Shown: positions 5,969 through 12,737 of the stretch, in pieces
Numbering within the stretch: position 1 is the stretch's first letter
Layout of the letters: each line of letters starts with the position of its first letter
Origin: Frankiales bacterium
GTDB taxonomy: Bacteria > Actinomycetota > Actinomycetes > Mycobacteriales > SCTD01
Reading direction: 5' to 3'
NCBI GenBank assembly: GCA_025965735.1
Contig: JAOPWK010000262.1
Location: 1-12,737, forward strand
Length of the DNA: 12,737 bases
Translations under genes and position numbers: made by a program
Notes under the pieces: model-generated
The model's input: the letters and a program-made list of their open reading frames with translations, nothing else
What the model was told of the DNA's origin: nothing
Database searches by the model: none

Positions 5969-7060
5969 GTGGCGAGCGGCCAGGAGGACGTCGCTGACCT
6001 GCTCCGGTCCACGCTGGCCGCGGTGGCACCCGGCACCGCCCTGCGCGACGGCCTCGAGCGGATCCTGCGCGGCAACACCGGCGCGCAGATCGTGCTCGGC
6101 CACGACAAGGTCGTCGAGAGCCTGTCCACCGGCGGCTTCGAGCTGGACGTGGACTTCTCGGCGCAGCGGCTGCGCGAGCTGTCCAAGATGGACGGCGCCG
6201 TCGTGCTGACCGACGACCTCAGCAAGATCGTGCGCGCCAGCGTGCAGCTGGTCCCCGACCCGTCGATCGTCACCGACGAGACCGGCACCCGGCACCGCAC
6301 CGCGGAGCGGGTCGCCAAGCAGACCGGCTTCCCCGTCGTCTCGGTGAGCCAGTCGATGCGGATCATCGCGCTGTACGTGCAGGGCATCCGCTATGTCCTC
6401 GACGACAGCGCCTCGATCCTGTCCCGCGCCAACCAGGCGCTGGCCACGCTCGAGCGATACAAGCTGCGCCTCGACGAGGTCGCCGGCACGCTGTCCGCGC
6501 TCGAGATCGAGGACCTGGTCACCGTCCGGGACGCGATGGCCGTCAGCCAGCGACTGGAGATGGTCCGCCGCATCGCGACCGAGATCGAGGGCTACGTCGT
6601 CGAGCTCGGGACCGACGGCCGCCTGCTGTCGCTGCAGCTCGAGGAGCTGATGGCCGGCGTCGAGGGCGAGCGCGAGCTGGTCGTGCGCGACTACCTCGTC
6701 ACCGGCACCGGCAAGCGCGCCCGCCGGCTGGAGGACGCGCTCGCCGACCTCGACGCGCTGTCCGCCGCCGACCTGCTCGACCTGTCCGCGGTGGCCAAGG
6801 CGGTCGGCTTCCCGGCGACCGCCGACGCGCTGGAGACCGCCGTCAGCCCGCGCGGCTACCGCCTGCTGGCCAAGGTCCCGCGACTGCCCGGCATGGTCGT
6901 GGACCGGCTGGTCGAGCACTTCGGCGGGCTGCAGAAGCTGCTGGCCGCCGGCATCGACGACCTGCAGGTGGTGGAGGGCGTCGGCGAGACGCGCGCGCGC
7001 TCGGTCCGCGAGGGGCTCTCGCGGCTGGCCGAGAGCTCCATCCTCGAGCGGTACGTCTAA
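5969..7060 (+). CDS. disA: DNA integrity scanning protein DisA (diadenylate cyclase)
   Basis: A 363-residue octameric-type enzyme that condenses two ATP into cyclic di-AMP and surveys DNA for branched structures. The N-terminal DAC domain (about 10-145) holds the catalytic DGA (75-77, in KMDGAVVLTDD) and RHR (108-110, in GTRHRTAERVA) motifs, both intact. A helical linker follows. The C-terminal region (about 305-357) carries helix-hairpin-helix DNA binding: LVEHFGGLQKLL and VVEGVGETRARSVREGL. The GTG start was chosen for its strong Shine-Dalgarno; the frame stays open further upstream but overlaps radA. The TAA stop overlaps the convergent cheW stop by 4 bp (7057-7060), so the two transcripts must be antisense to each other at their ends. 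Confidence 0.97.
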   Translation: MASGQEDVADLLRSTLAAVAPGTALRDGLERILRGNTGAQIVLGHDKVVESLSTGGFELDVDFSAQRLRELSKMDGAVVLTDDLSKIVRASVQLVPDPSIVTDETGTRHRTAERVAKQTGFPVVSVSQSMRIIALYVQGIRYVLDDSASILSRANQALATLERYKLRLDEVAGTLSALEIEDLVTVRDAMAVSQRLEMVRRIATEIEGYVVELGTDGRLLSLQLEELMAGVEGERELVVRDYLVTGTGKRARRLEDALADLDALSAADLLDLSAVAKAVGFPATADALETAVSPRGYRLLAKVPRLPGMVVDRLVEHFGGLQKLLAAGIDDLQVVEGVGETRARSVREGLSRLAESSILERYV

Positions 7061-7500
7061 GCAGGCACGCGCGCGCTGTCGACCATCGTGACCAGGTCGA
7101 CGAGGAAGACCACCCCGGCGTCGCCGCGCAGGACCTCGACGACGTACGACGGGAGCACGCCCTGGTCGGGCGCGGCCCCGGCGGGCGCCAGCTCCCCTGC
7201 CTGCACCACGGCGCGCACCTGGTCGACCGCCACGCCGATCGTGCTGCCGTCGACGAGCCCCTCGGACCCGTCCGCGTGGTCGCGCTCGAGCACCAGCACG
7301 TCGCCGCGGGCGCCCGGGACCACGCCGGTGCGCAGGTCCAGCACGGGCAGCGCGGTACCGCGCAGGTCGAGCACGCCGGCCAGCGGCGGAGCCATGCCGG
7401 GCAGGGCGGCCAGCCCCTCGAGGCGGACCACCTCGCGGACGTCGGACAGCGGCGTCGCGTACTCGCGCTCGCCGAGGCGGAAGGTCACCAGGCCGGTCAT
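7057..7500 (-). CDS. cheW: CheW-like chemotaxis coupling protein
   Basis: A 147-residue single CheW domain, which normally bridges chemoreceptors and the CheA kinase in receptor arrays. It begins LVTFRLGEREYATPLSDVRE (4-23) and contains the signature GVLDLRGTALPVLDLR (42-57), then IGVAVDQVRAVVQ (88-100) and a C-terminal VFLVDLVTMVD. It is the last gene of the four-gene cassette; its ATG overlaps the cheR stop (ATGA), indicating coupled translation. No CheA or methyl-accepting protein gene lies in the window, so its partners must be encoded elsewhere, unless this CheW works in a reduced pathway. Confidence 0.93.
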   Translation of the reverse strand: MTGLVTFRLGEREYATPLSDVREVVRLEGLAALPGMAPPLAGVLDLRGTALPVLDLRTGVVPGARGDVLVLERDHADGSEGLVDGSTIGVAVDQVRAVVQAGELAPAGAAPDQGVLPSYVVEVLRGDAGVVFLVDLVTMVDSARVPA

Positions 7501-8891
7501 CGCTCGCTCCCTGCGGACAGCTGTCGCTCGAGCTGGGCGCACAGCGCGGCCAGCTCCCGTGCGCTGCGGCCACCCAGTTCGGGGGCTGCGGCGTCGGTCG
7601 TGCGGCTGAGGGTCTGCGCGGCGGCGCGGTACTCCCGCGCGGCGGCCGGGCGGTCGCCGCTGCGGGCCAGCGCGCCGGCCAGCAGGAAGTGCGCCAGGCC
7701 CGCCTCCGGGTCGAGGTAGACGGCGCGGCGCAGCGGCGGCAGCGCCTCGAGGTCCAGCCCCTGGTCCACCAGCGCGAGGCCCAGCAGGTAGTGCACCTCG
7801 GGCTTCAGCGGGTCGGCGTCGCCGGCGAGCCGGGCCAGCCGGGCGGCATCGGCGTACCGCCCCTCGGCCAGCGCGTCGCGGACCGCCTTCAGGCTGGGGA
7901 CGTCCGTGCGCTCGGCCTGCTTCGGCACGTGCGGGCTGACGGCCTTCCAGGCGCGGCGCGCGGACAGCCGGCGCTCCGGCGGCGGGACGGGCTCTGCCAG
8001 GGTGCGGCGGTCCGGCAGCACGGCGCGGCGCTCGGAGGCCGGCTCGTCGAGGCGGCGGTAGACGTACGCGGCGGTGTCGCCGGTGCCCAGCGAGACCAGC
8101 CGGAAGTCCTCGCTCACCTGCCACAGCGTCTCGGAGTGGCCGAGGAACAGGTAGCCGCCGTCCCGCAGCGCCGTGTGCAGGCGGCCCATGAGCGCGCGGG
8201 TGGTCTCGCGGCTGAAGTAGATGGTGACGTTGCGGCACAGCACGAGGTCCAGCGCGTCCGCCGGCGGCGCGTCCTGGACCAGGTTGTGGTGGCGCAGCTC
8301 GACGAGCTCGCGCACCTCGGGCCGCACCTCGTACCGGCCGCCGTCGAGGGGCACGAAGAAGCGGGCCACCTCGGCGGCGGAGGCGAGCTGGACGGCGCGG
8401 GCGCCGTAGGTGGCGTGCCGTGCGGCGTCCAGGGCGTTCTCGCTGATGTCGGTGGCGATGACCTTGATGTCCCAGCCGGCGGTGCTCGGGAGCAGCTCGC
8501 GGATCATCATGGCGATCGTGTACGGCTCCTCGCCGGTGGAGCAGCCGGCGCTCCAGATGCGCAGCCGGCGGCCGTGCGCGCTGGCGTGCCGGACCAGCTC
8601 GGGCAGCACGTGCGCGCGCAGGGCGCGCATCTGCGGCGGGTTCCGGAAGAAGTGGGTCTCCTGGATGGTGACCTCGTCGATGAGGCGCTGCCGCTCGGCC
8701 GAGCCGGGCGCGCACACCTCCTCGAGGTACTCGCCGACGCTGGCGATGCCGGTCGCCCGCAGCCGCTCGCCGAGGGAGTAGCCCATCGAGTCTCGGCGCG
8801 AGTCGTCGAACACCAGGCCTGCGGCGCGGGACAGCAGCAGGCGCAGGCGGGCGTACTCGGCGTCGTCCAGCACGACCTTGCCCTCGCTCAT
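7497..8891 (-). CDS. cheR: CheR-type protein-glutamate methyltransferase with C-terminal TPR region
   Basis: A 464-residue protein, longer than single-domain CheR (about 280). The N-terminal helical domain includes the QETHFFRNPP motif (78-86 region). The SAM-binding core has WSAGCSTGEEPYT (113-125), IKVIATDIS (142-150) and LCRNVTIYF (218-226). CheR adds methyl groups from SAM to receptor glutamates. After a Pro/Arg-rich linker (about 283-328), residues 330-430 form TPR-like helical repeats (for example EVHYLLGLALVDQGLDLEAL, then AGLAHFLLAGALARSGD). TPR-bearing CheRs such as Myxococcus FrzF use this part for protein contacts or regulation. The ATG overlaps the cheB stop (ATGA) and the stop overlaps the cheW ATG. 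Confidence 0.95.
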   Translation of the reverse strand: MSEGKVVLDDAEYARLRLLLSRAAGLVFDDSRRDSMGYSLGERLRATGIASVGEYLEEVCAPGSAERQRLIDEVTIQETHFFRNPPQMRALRAHVLPELVRHASAHGRRLRIWSAGCSTGEEPYTIAMMIRELLPSTAGWDIKVIATDISENALDAARHATYGARAVQLASAAEVARFFVPLDGGRYEVRPEVRELVELRHHNLVQDAPPADALDLVLCRNVTIYFSRETTRALMGRLHTALRDGGYLFLGHSETLWQVSEDFRLVSLGTGDTAAYVYRRLDEPASERRAVLPDRRTLAEPVPPPERRLSARRAWKAVSPHVPKQAERTDVPSLKAVRDALAEGRYADAARLARLAGDADPLKPEVHYLLGLALVDQGLDLEALPPLRRAVYLDPEAGLAHFLLAGALARSGDRPAAAREYRAAAQTLSRTTDAAAPELGGRSARELAALCAQLERQLSAGSER

Positions 8892-10012
8892 GCGAGCGCC
8901 CGGCCGAGGGCGGTGAGCAGCGCCCCGCTGATGTCGGGCAGCGGGAGCTGCCGGTCGACCGCGCCGAGGGCGTAGGCAGCCGCCGGCATGCCGTAGACCG
9001 CGCAGGTCGCCTCGTCCTGGCCGATGGTCAGGGCGCCGCGCTCGCGCATGGCCAGCAGGCCGGCTGCGCCGTCGCGGCCCATGCCGGTGAGCAGGATGCC
9101 GAGCGCGTCCGGACCGAGGGATCGGGCGATGCTCTCGAACGTCGCGTCGATGCCGGGCACGTGGAACTGGCCCGGCTCCGGCGGCGTGCACATCACCCGC
9201 AGCCGGTCGTCCTGCACGAGCAGGTTGCCGCCGCTGGGCGCGATCGTGATGGTGCCGGGCGCGAGGCGCCGGCCGCTCTCGCCGACGACGACGGGCATCG
9301 GGACGAGCCCGTCCAGCCAGGAGGCGAGGCCGGGGATGAAGCCCTCGGCCATGTGCTGGACGACGAGGACGGCCTGGTCCAGGTCGGCGGGGAGCTGGCT
9401 GAGCAACGTGAGGAGCGCCTGCGGCCCGCCGGTCGAGGCGCCGATCGCGACGAGGCGGACCTTGCCGCGTCCGGCGTTCGCCTCGCCCGGGTGCGGTGCG
9501 GTGGTGAGCGGCCGTCGTACGCCGCCGCCGAGGGAGGGCGTCGCGCCGCCCATGCCCTGCGAGCGCAGCCTGCCTCGCGGATGGGTGATGACGCGGACGC
9601 GGGCCGCCACCCGCAGCTTGCGGCGCAGCACGGCGGCGTACTCGTCCAGGGTGCCGGTGTCGTCGGGGCCGGGCTTGGCCAGCACGTCGACCGCACCGGC
9701 GGCGAGCGCCTCGAGGGCGTTCTCGCTGTTGGCGCCGGCGACGAAGGCGCTGTAGACGAGGATCGGCGTGGCGTTGCTGCTCATGATCCGCTCGATGGCC
9801 TCGATGCCGCTCATGACCGGCAGGTCGAGGTCCATGAGGACCGCCGCGGGCCGGAGCCGCTCGACGAGCGCGACAGCCTCCTTGCCGTTCCGCGCCTCGC
9901 CGACCACCGCGAAGTCCTTCTCGGCTTCGACGGCAGCGCGCAGGAAGCGGCGCTGGACGGCCGAGTCGTCGACGACGACGACGGTGACGGGCGCGCTCTG
10001 CTCCGGGATCAC
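8888..10012 (-). CDS. cheB: CheB chemotaxis response regulator / protein-glutamate methylesterase
   Basis: A 374-residue two-domain CheB. The receiver (about 8-125) has the acidic pair D15-D16 in VVDDSAVQRRFL, phospho-acceptor D61 in LMDLDLPVMSG, S88 at the switch position and K113 in LAKPGP. A 60-70 residue Gly/Pro/Arg-rich linker separates it from the methylesterase domain (about 184-374). The catalytic triad is S193 (GASTGGP), H220 (VVQHM) and D314 (GMGRDGA). All residues needed for phosphorylation-activated demethylation and deamidation of receptors are present. The start is GTG at 10012 and overlaps the hpt stop (GTGA). With no CheA in the window, the phosphodonor may be the Hpt protein encoded just before it; this is inferred. 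Confidence 0.96.
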   Translation of the reverse strand: MIPEQSAPVTVVVVDDSAVQRRFLRAAVEAEKDFAVVGEARNGKEAVALVERLRPAAVLMDLDLPVMSGIEAIERIMSSNATPILVYSAFVAGANSENALEALAAGAVDVLAKPGPDDTGTLDEYAAVLRRKLRVAARVRVITHPRGRLRSQGMGGATPSLGGGVRRPLTTAPHPGEANAGRGKVRLVAIGASTGGPQALLTLLSQLPADLDQAVLVVQHMAEGFIPGLASWLDGLVPMPVVVGESGRRLAPGTITIAPSGGNLLVQDDRLRVMCTPPEPGQFHVPGIDATFESIARSLGPDALGILLTGMGRDGAAGLLAMRERGALTIGQDEATCAVYGMPAAAYALGAVDRQLPLPDISGALLTALGRALA

Positions 10013-10371
10013 GCAGGGCTGCCGGACACGTTGAAGGCCCAGGCGGACAGCCGGTCGGCCAGCTCGCGCACCAGCTCGGCGCAGCGCTCCTGGTCCGGGC
10101 GGTCCCGGGCGAGCTCGGCCTCGAGGGCGCGGGCGGTGCGGGAGGCCTCGGCCTCGCCGACGACGACGGCGCTGCTGCCGAGGGCGTGCGCGTCGCGCAG
10201 GGCGCCCTCCCCCGGCTGCCCGTCCAGGAGGGCGAGCAGGCGGGGCAGCCGGTCCTCGACCTCGCCGCGGAAGGCGTCCCGCAGCGACGCGACCGCCTCG
10301 GGCGGGAGGACCCGAGCCGTGCGGGGCGCGCCGTCTCGGGCGGCGCCCTCGGGCCCCGGGACGTCAAGCAC
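10009..10371 (-). CDS. Small Hpt-like histidine phosphotransfer protein
   Basis: A 120-residue, mostly helical protein. Helix EAVASLRDAFRGEVEDRLPR (25-44) is followed by ALRDAHALGSSAVVVGEAEA (57-76) and a long third helix, the layout of Hpt domains. H62 is the likely phospho-accepting residue. The usual H-x-L-K-G-S context reads H-A-L-G-S-S, so the Lys and Gly after the His are replaced. GTG at 10371 was chosen as the start because GGAG (10378-10381) sits 6 nt upstream; the frame remains open further 5' but without Hpt similarity. It is the first gene of the chemosensory cassette and overlaps cheB by 4 bp (GTGA), suggesting that it hands phosphate to the CheB receiver. It could also be a degenerate CheA P1-like domain or a regulator without phosphotransfer. 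Confidence 0.72.
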   Translation of the reverse strand: MLDVPGPEGAARDGAPRTARVLPPEAVASLRDAFRGEVEDRLPRLLALLDGQPGEGALRDAHALGSSAVVVGEAEASRTARALEAELARDRPDQERCAELVRELADRLSAWAFNVSGSPA

Positions 10372-10463
10372 AGCGCACTCCGACCTGCCGGCGGGGGGAT
10401 CCGGCTGCTGGAGTGTCGGCGCAACCCCTGAGGTGCTTGAGGCGTGGCGGGGCGACCGGCGGG

Positions 10464-11084
10464 TCAGCCGGTGAGGCGGAAGGCGTCGCCCTCGACCCGC
10501 TGCTGACCCACGCGGGCGGTGACGCGGTAGGTACCCGGCTGGGCCTGCGCCTTGCTGCCCTCGCACCCGGGCAGCGAGCGCTTGCCGTCCCAGGTCGCCC
10601 GGCGGGTGGCCGCCTCCCCCGGCTGGAGCGTCGTGACGTCCTTGGCGCCGCCGGGCGCGCAGTCGTCGCTGGACCAGATGCGGTCGCTGCCGGAGAAGAC
10701 CAGCAGCTCGATCGCCGCCTGCCCCAGGTCGCTGGTGCAGGGCGTCGTGCCCTTGTTCGTGACGCGCAGCGAGAGCTTCGGCCTGCCCCCGGCGGCGTAG
10801 CTGTCCTCGTCCACCAGGCCCTCGACCACGAGCGCCTCCGGCCCGCAGACCGCCACGGCTGCCGGGCTCGCGCTCGGGGACGCGCTGCCGGTCGGCAGGG
10901 CGCTCGGCGTCACCGGCGCGCTGCTGGCCGGCGCCTCCGCCAGCCGGTCCGGGGCCTCGTCCTCGCCGTTCAGCAGCGAGAACAGCACCGCGAGCAGCAG
11001 GACGGCGGCGGTGGCCACGACGGCGCGCCGCTGCCAGTACGTGGAGGCGGGCTCCGGGCCGACCGGTCGCCAGTGCAGAGCCAT
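10464..11084 (-). CDS. Membrane-anchored extracytoplasmic protein with four-Cys Ig-like domain (Rv3587c slot)
   Basis: A 206-residue protein. The cytoplasmic start HWRPVGPEPASTYWQRR is followed by one membrane helix (about 21-38), an Ala/Ser/Pro linker (about 45-78) and an extracytoplasmic beta domain (80-206). The domain has four cysteines (80, 116, 142, 174), which could form two disulfides. It shows LSLRVTNKGTTPC, LLVFSGSDRIW, LQPGEAATRRATWDG and PGTYRVTARV, a strand pattern like BsuPI/IPI-type Ig-fold domains. The place between disA and mutY matches Rv3587c in M. tuberculosis, so orthology is plausible. It precedes the chemosensory cassette on the same strand with a 92-bp gap; whether they share a transcript is unknown. 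No enzymatic motif is visible. Confidence 0.82.
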   Translation of the reverse strand: MALHWRPVGPEPASTYWQRRAVVATAAVLLLAVLFSLLNGEDEAPDRLAEAPASSAPVTPSALPTGSASPSASPAAVAVCGPEALVVEGLVDEDSYAAGGRPKLSLRVTNKGTTPCTSDLGQAAIELLVFSGSDRIWSSDDCAPGGAKDVTTLQPGEAATRRATWDGKRSLPGCEGSKAQAQPGTYRVTARVGQQRVEGDAFRLTG

Positions 11085-11109
11085 CGCCCGCGGATGCTAG
11101 CCGCCTAGC
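11085..11109. promoter_or_regulatory. 25-bp divergent start region of the membrane protein gene and mutY
   Basis: On the minus strand TAGCAT (11094-11099) is a TANNNT -10 hexamer 9 nt before the membrane-protein ATG. On the plus strand the overlapping GATGCT (11093-11098) is a weaker -10 candidate 11 nt before the mutY GTG. The shared GCTAGC is palindromic. Neither gene has a Shine-Dalgarno, so near-leaderless transcripts are likely on both sides. The two RNA polymerase sites would overlap. Confidence 0.4.
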
Positions 11110-11979
11110 GTGACGGATGTGCCGCTCGCCGAGGTCGTGTCCGCCTGGTACGTCCAGGCGCAGCGCGACCTCCCGTGGCGCCGGCCGGGCGTCGACCCGT
11201 GGGCGGTGCTGGTCAGCGAGGTGATGCTCCAGCAGACGCCGGTCGTTCGGGTGCTGGAGCCGTATGCCGCCTGGCTGGCGCGCTGGCCGACGCCCGCCGC
11301 CCTGGCCGCGGACGCGCCGGGCGAGGCGGTGCGGATGTGGGGTCGCCTGGGCTACCCGCGCCGGGCGCTGCGCCTGCACGCCGCCGCCGTCGCGCTGGTG
11401 GAGCGGCACCAGGGGCAGCTCCCGTCCACGGTCGAGGAGCTGCTGGCGCTGCCCGGAGTGGGCGACTACACGGCACGCGCGGTCGCGGCGTTCGCGCACC
11501 GGCAGCGGGTGCCGGTGGTCGACACCAACGTCCGCCGGGTCGTGGCGCGGGCGGTCGAGGGGCGGGCCGACGCCCCGGTGACCAAGCGCGACCTCGTCGT
11601 GGTGGAGCAGCTGCTGCCGGACGACCCGGAGGAGGCGGCCACCGCGTCGGTCGCCTTCATGGAGCTCGGCGCGCTGATCTGCACCGCGCGGGCGCCCCGC
11701 TGCCCGTCCTGCCCCCTGCTGGCCACCTGCGCGTGGGTGCTGGCCGGGCGACCCGCGCTGGACGCCCCGGTACGGCGTGCGCAGGGCTATGCCGGGACCG
11801 ACCGGCAGGTGCGCGGACGGCTGCTCGCGGTGCTGCGTGACGCACCCGAGCCGGTGCCCGGAGAGCTGCTGGCCCAGGTGTGGGACGAGCCGGTGCAGCG
11901 CGCTCGCGCGCTGGACGGGCTGGTGGCCGACGGGCTGGTGGACCCGCTGCCGGGCGGGCGGTACGGCCTGCCGGCCTGA
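11110..11979 (+). CDS. mutY: A/G-specific adenine glycosylase MutY
   Basis: A 289-residue HhH-GPD DNA glycosylase that removes adenine mispaired with 8-oxoguanine. The catalytic Glu is E37 in SEVMLQQT and the conserved Asp is D138 in VDTNVRRV, the same numbers as in E. coli MutY. The helix-hairpin-helix LPGVGDYTARAV (114-125) is intact. The [4Fe-4S] ligands follow the C-x6-C-x2-C-x5-C pattern (C191, C198, C201, C207). The damage-recognition Tyr is Y82 in LGYPRRA. The Nudix-like C-terminal domain seen in E. coli is largely missing; a short helical C-terminal end (about 230-289) takes its place, as in other actinobacterial MutY. The GTG at 11110 is used; GTG at 11119 is an alternative. It converges on the kinase gene with 15 bp between stops. 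Confidence 0.95.
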   Translation: MTDVPLAEVVSAWYVQAQRDLPWRRPGVDPWAVLVSEVMLQQTPVVRVLEPYAAWLARWPTPAALAADAPGEAVRMWGRLGYPRRALRLHAAAVALVERHQGQLPSTVEELLALPGVGDYTARAVAAFAHRQRVPVVDTNVRRVVARAVEGRADAPVTKRDLVVVEQLLPDDPEEAATASVAFMELGALICTARAPRCPSCPLLATCAWVLAGRPALDAPVRRAQGYAGTDRQVRGRLLAVLRDAPEPVPGELLAQVWDEPVQRARALDGLVADGLVDPLPGGRYGLPA

Positions 11980-11994
11980 ACGGGATGCCGCGCC

Positions 11995-12737
11995 TCAGCC
12001 AGGATCGGGGACGGCACGCGGGAAGGTGACCCAGAAGGTCGCCCCCTCCCCGGGCCGGGAGCTCACGCCGAGCAGCCCGCCGTGCGCCAGCACCAGGCGC
12101 TTGACGATCGACAGCCCGAGGCCGAGCCCGGGCAGCAGCCCGGCCCTGGCGGCGTCGGTGCGCGACCAGCGCTCGAACAGCGCGGCCTGCTCGCCCTCCG
12201 GGATGCCCGGCCCGGAGTCCCGCACGTCCAGTCGCACCTGGTCGCCCTCGGCGCGCACCGTGACGTGGACGGGCCCGGCGGTGCCGCCGTACTTCAGCGC
12301 GTTGCCGACCAGGTTGTCGACCACCTCCCGCACGTGCTCCGGGTCTCCGGCCAGCGCGTCCGGCGCGTCCTCCAGCCGGTGGACGAGCACCGCGTCCTCG
12401 CGACCGGTCGTGGCGACGGCGTCCTGGCGGACCCGCTCCAGCAGCGCCACCACGTCGACCAGCGCCCAGCGCGGCGTCGGGTCGGTCGCGTCCAGCCGGT
12501 CGTCGACCAGCAGCCGCCCGGTGAAGGCCTCGATCCGCTCGAAGGAGCTGCGCAGCCCCTCGAGCGCGGTGCTCACCTGCTCCGGCGTCATGCGCTCCCG
12601 CCGCGTCGCCAGCAGCTGGGCGTACCCCTTGCCGGCGCCGAGCGGCGTGCGGATGTCGTGCCGCGCCTGGTCGACGACCTCCTGCCGGCGCACCGCCCGC
12701 TCGCGCGCCGCCTCGGCCTCCTGCGCCCAGCGCAGGG
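11995..12737 (-). CDS. Sensor histidine kinase, C-terminal catalytic part (cut by window edge)
   Basis: The reading frame is open to the right edge, giving 246 visible residues; the N-terminal sensor part lies outside. An Ala/Glu/Arg-rich helical linker (visible residues 1-20) leads into the H-box ARHDIRTPLG with phospho-accepting H26. The HATPase domain shows the N-box DNLVGNALKYG (140-150), G1 DSGPGIPEG (173-181), an F-box-like LFERWSR and G2 GLGLGLSIVKRLV (203-215 region). It is a complete autokinase core. No response regulator gene is in the window. Its position beside mutY does not link it to the chemosensory cassette, from which it is separated by oppositely oriented mutY. An internal GTG at 12693 is not a likely start because the linker continues upstream. 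Confidence 0.93.
   Translation of the reverse strand, partial: LRWAQEAEAARERAVRRQEVVDQARHDIRTPLGAGKGYAQLLATRRERMTPEQVSTALEGLRSSFERIEAFTGRLLVDDRLDATDPTPRWALVDVVALLERVRQDAVATTGREDAVLVHRLEDAPDALAGDPEHVREVVDNLVGNALKYGGTAGPVHVTVRAEGDQVRLDVRDSGPGIPEGEQAALFERWSRTDAARAGLLPGLGLGLSIVKRLVLAHGGLLGVSSRPGEGATFWVTFPRAVPDPG

Noticed and set aside
4591..6387. Long minus-strand frame opposite radA and disA
   Set aside because: It is an antisense frame typical of very high GC DNA, with low-complexity His/Gly/Arg composition and no recognisable domain.
7497..10424. One 975-codon minus-strand frame read as a single giant protein
   Set aside because: Only the last 464 codons (cheR) look like protein; the rest is out-of-frame cheB and hpt, whose own frames carry complete catalytic motifs.
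11995..12737. Histidine kinase as the missing kinase of the chemosensory cassette
   Set aside because: It lies beyond mutY on a separate transcript, has an ordinary HisKA-HATPase core without CheA P5/CheW-like domain in the visible part, and nothing links it to the Hpt protein.

Overview
The window is very GC-rich with dense coding on both strands. It uses many GTG starts and 4-bp stop/start overlaps. Together with a CarD-type regulator, RadA, DisA and a short MutY in close proximity, this points to an actinomycete (Actinomycetota). The gene content does not fix a genus. No rRNA, tRNA, insertion sequence, integrase or CRISPR array was seen.

The backbone matches a conserved actinobacterial neighbourhood. 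From memory, the Mycobacterium tuberculosis order is carD (Rv3583c), lpqE, radA, disA, Rv3587c, canB, mutY. Here the order is: carD (minus, partial at the left edge); a type III polyketide synthase and a UbiG-like methyltransferase (minus, overlapping); divergently a UbiA-family prenyltransferase, then a SCO1/SenC lipoprotein and an LpqE/PCuAC-like lipoprotein (plus, the last two overlapping); a C-rich tandem repeat; radA and disA (plus); a four-gene minus-strand chemosensory cassette written hpt-cheB-cheR-cheW in transcription order; a membrane-anchored protein that fits the Rv3587c slot (minus); mutY (plus); and the C-terminal part of a sensor histidine kinase (minus, cut by the right edge).

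The window therefore reads as a conserved housekeeping block (transcription regulation, DNA repair, c-di-AMP synthesis) with two accessory insertions. The first (about 229-3582) could make a methylated, prenylated polyketide lipid or quinone and sits beside copper/cytochrome-oxidase assembly lipoproteins. The second (7057-10371) is a CheA-less, receptor-less chemosensory cassette in which all three internal junctions are 4-bp overlaps, so its four proteins are probably co-translated. Convincing start-proximal TANNNT-type -10 elements precede radA and disA, and weaker similar signals occur at the two divergent gene pairs. This suggests frequent leaderless or short-leader transcription.

The most notable observations are the hpt-cheB-cheR(TPR)-cheW cassette without CheA, the polyketide/prenyl island next to SCO1, an LpqE-like protein without the usual copper ligands but with a His/acidic tail, an altered ATPase loop in RadA, and the C-rich minisatellite in front of radA.
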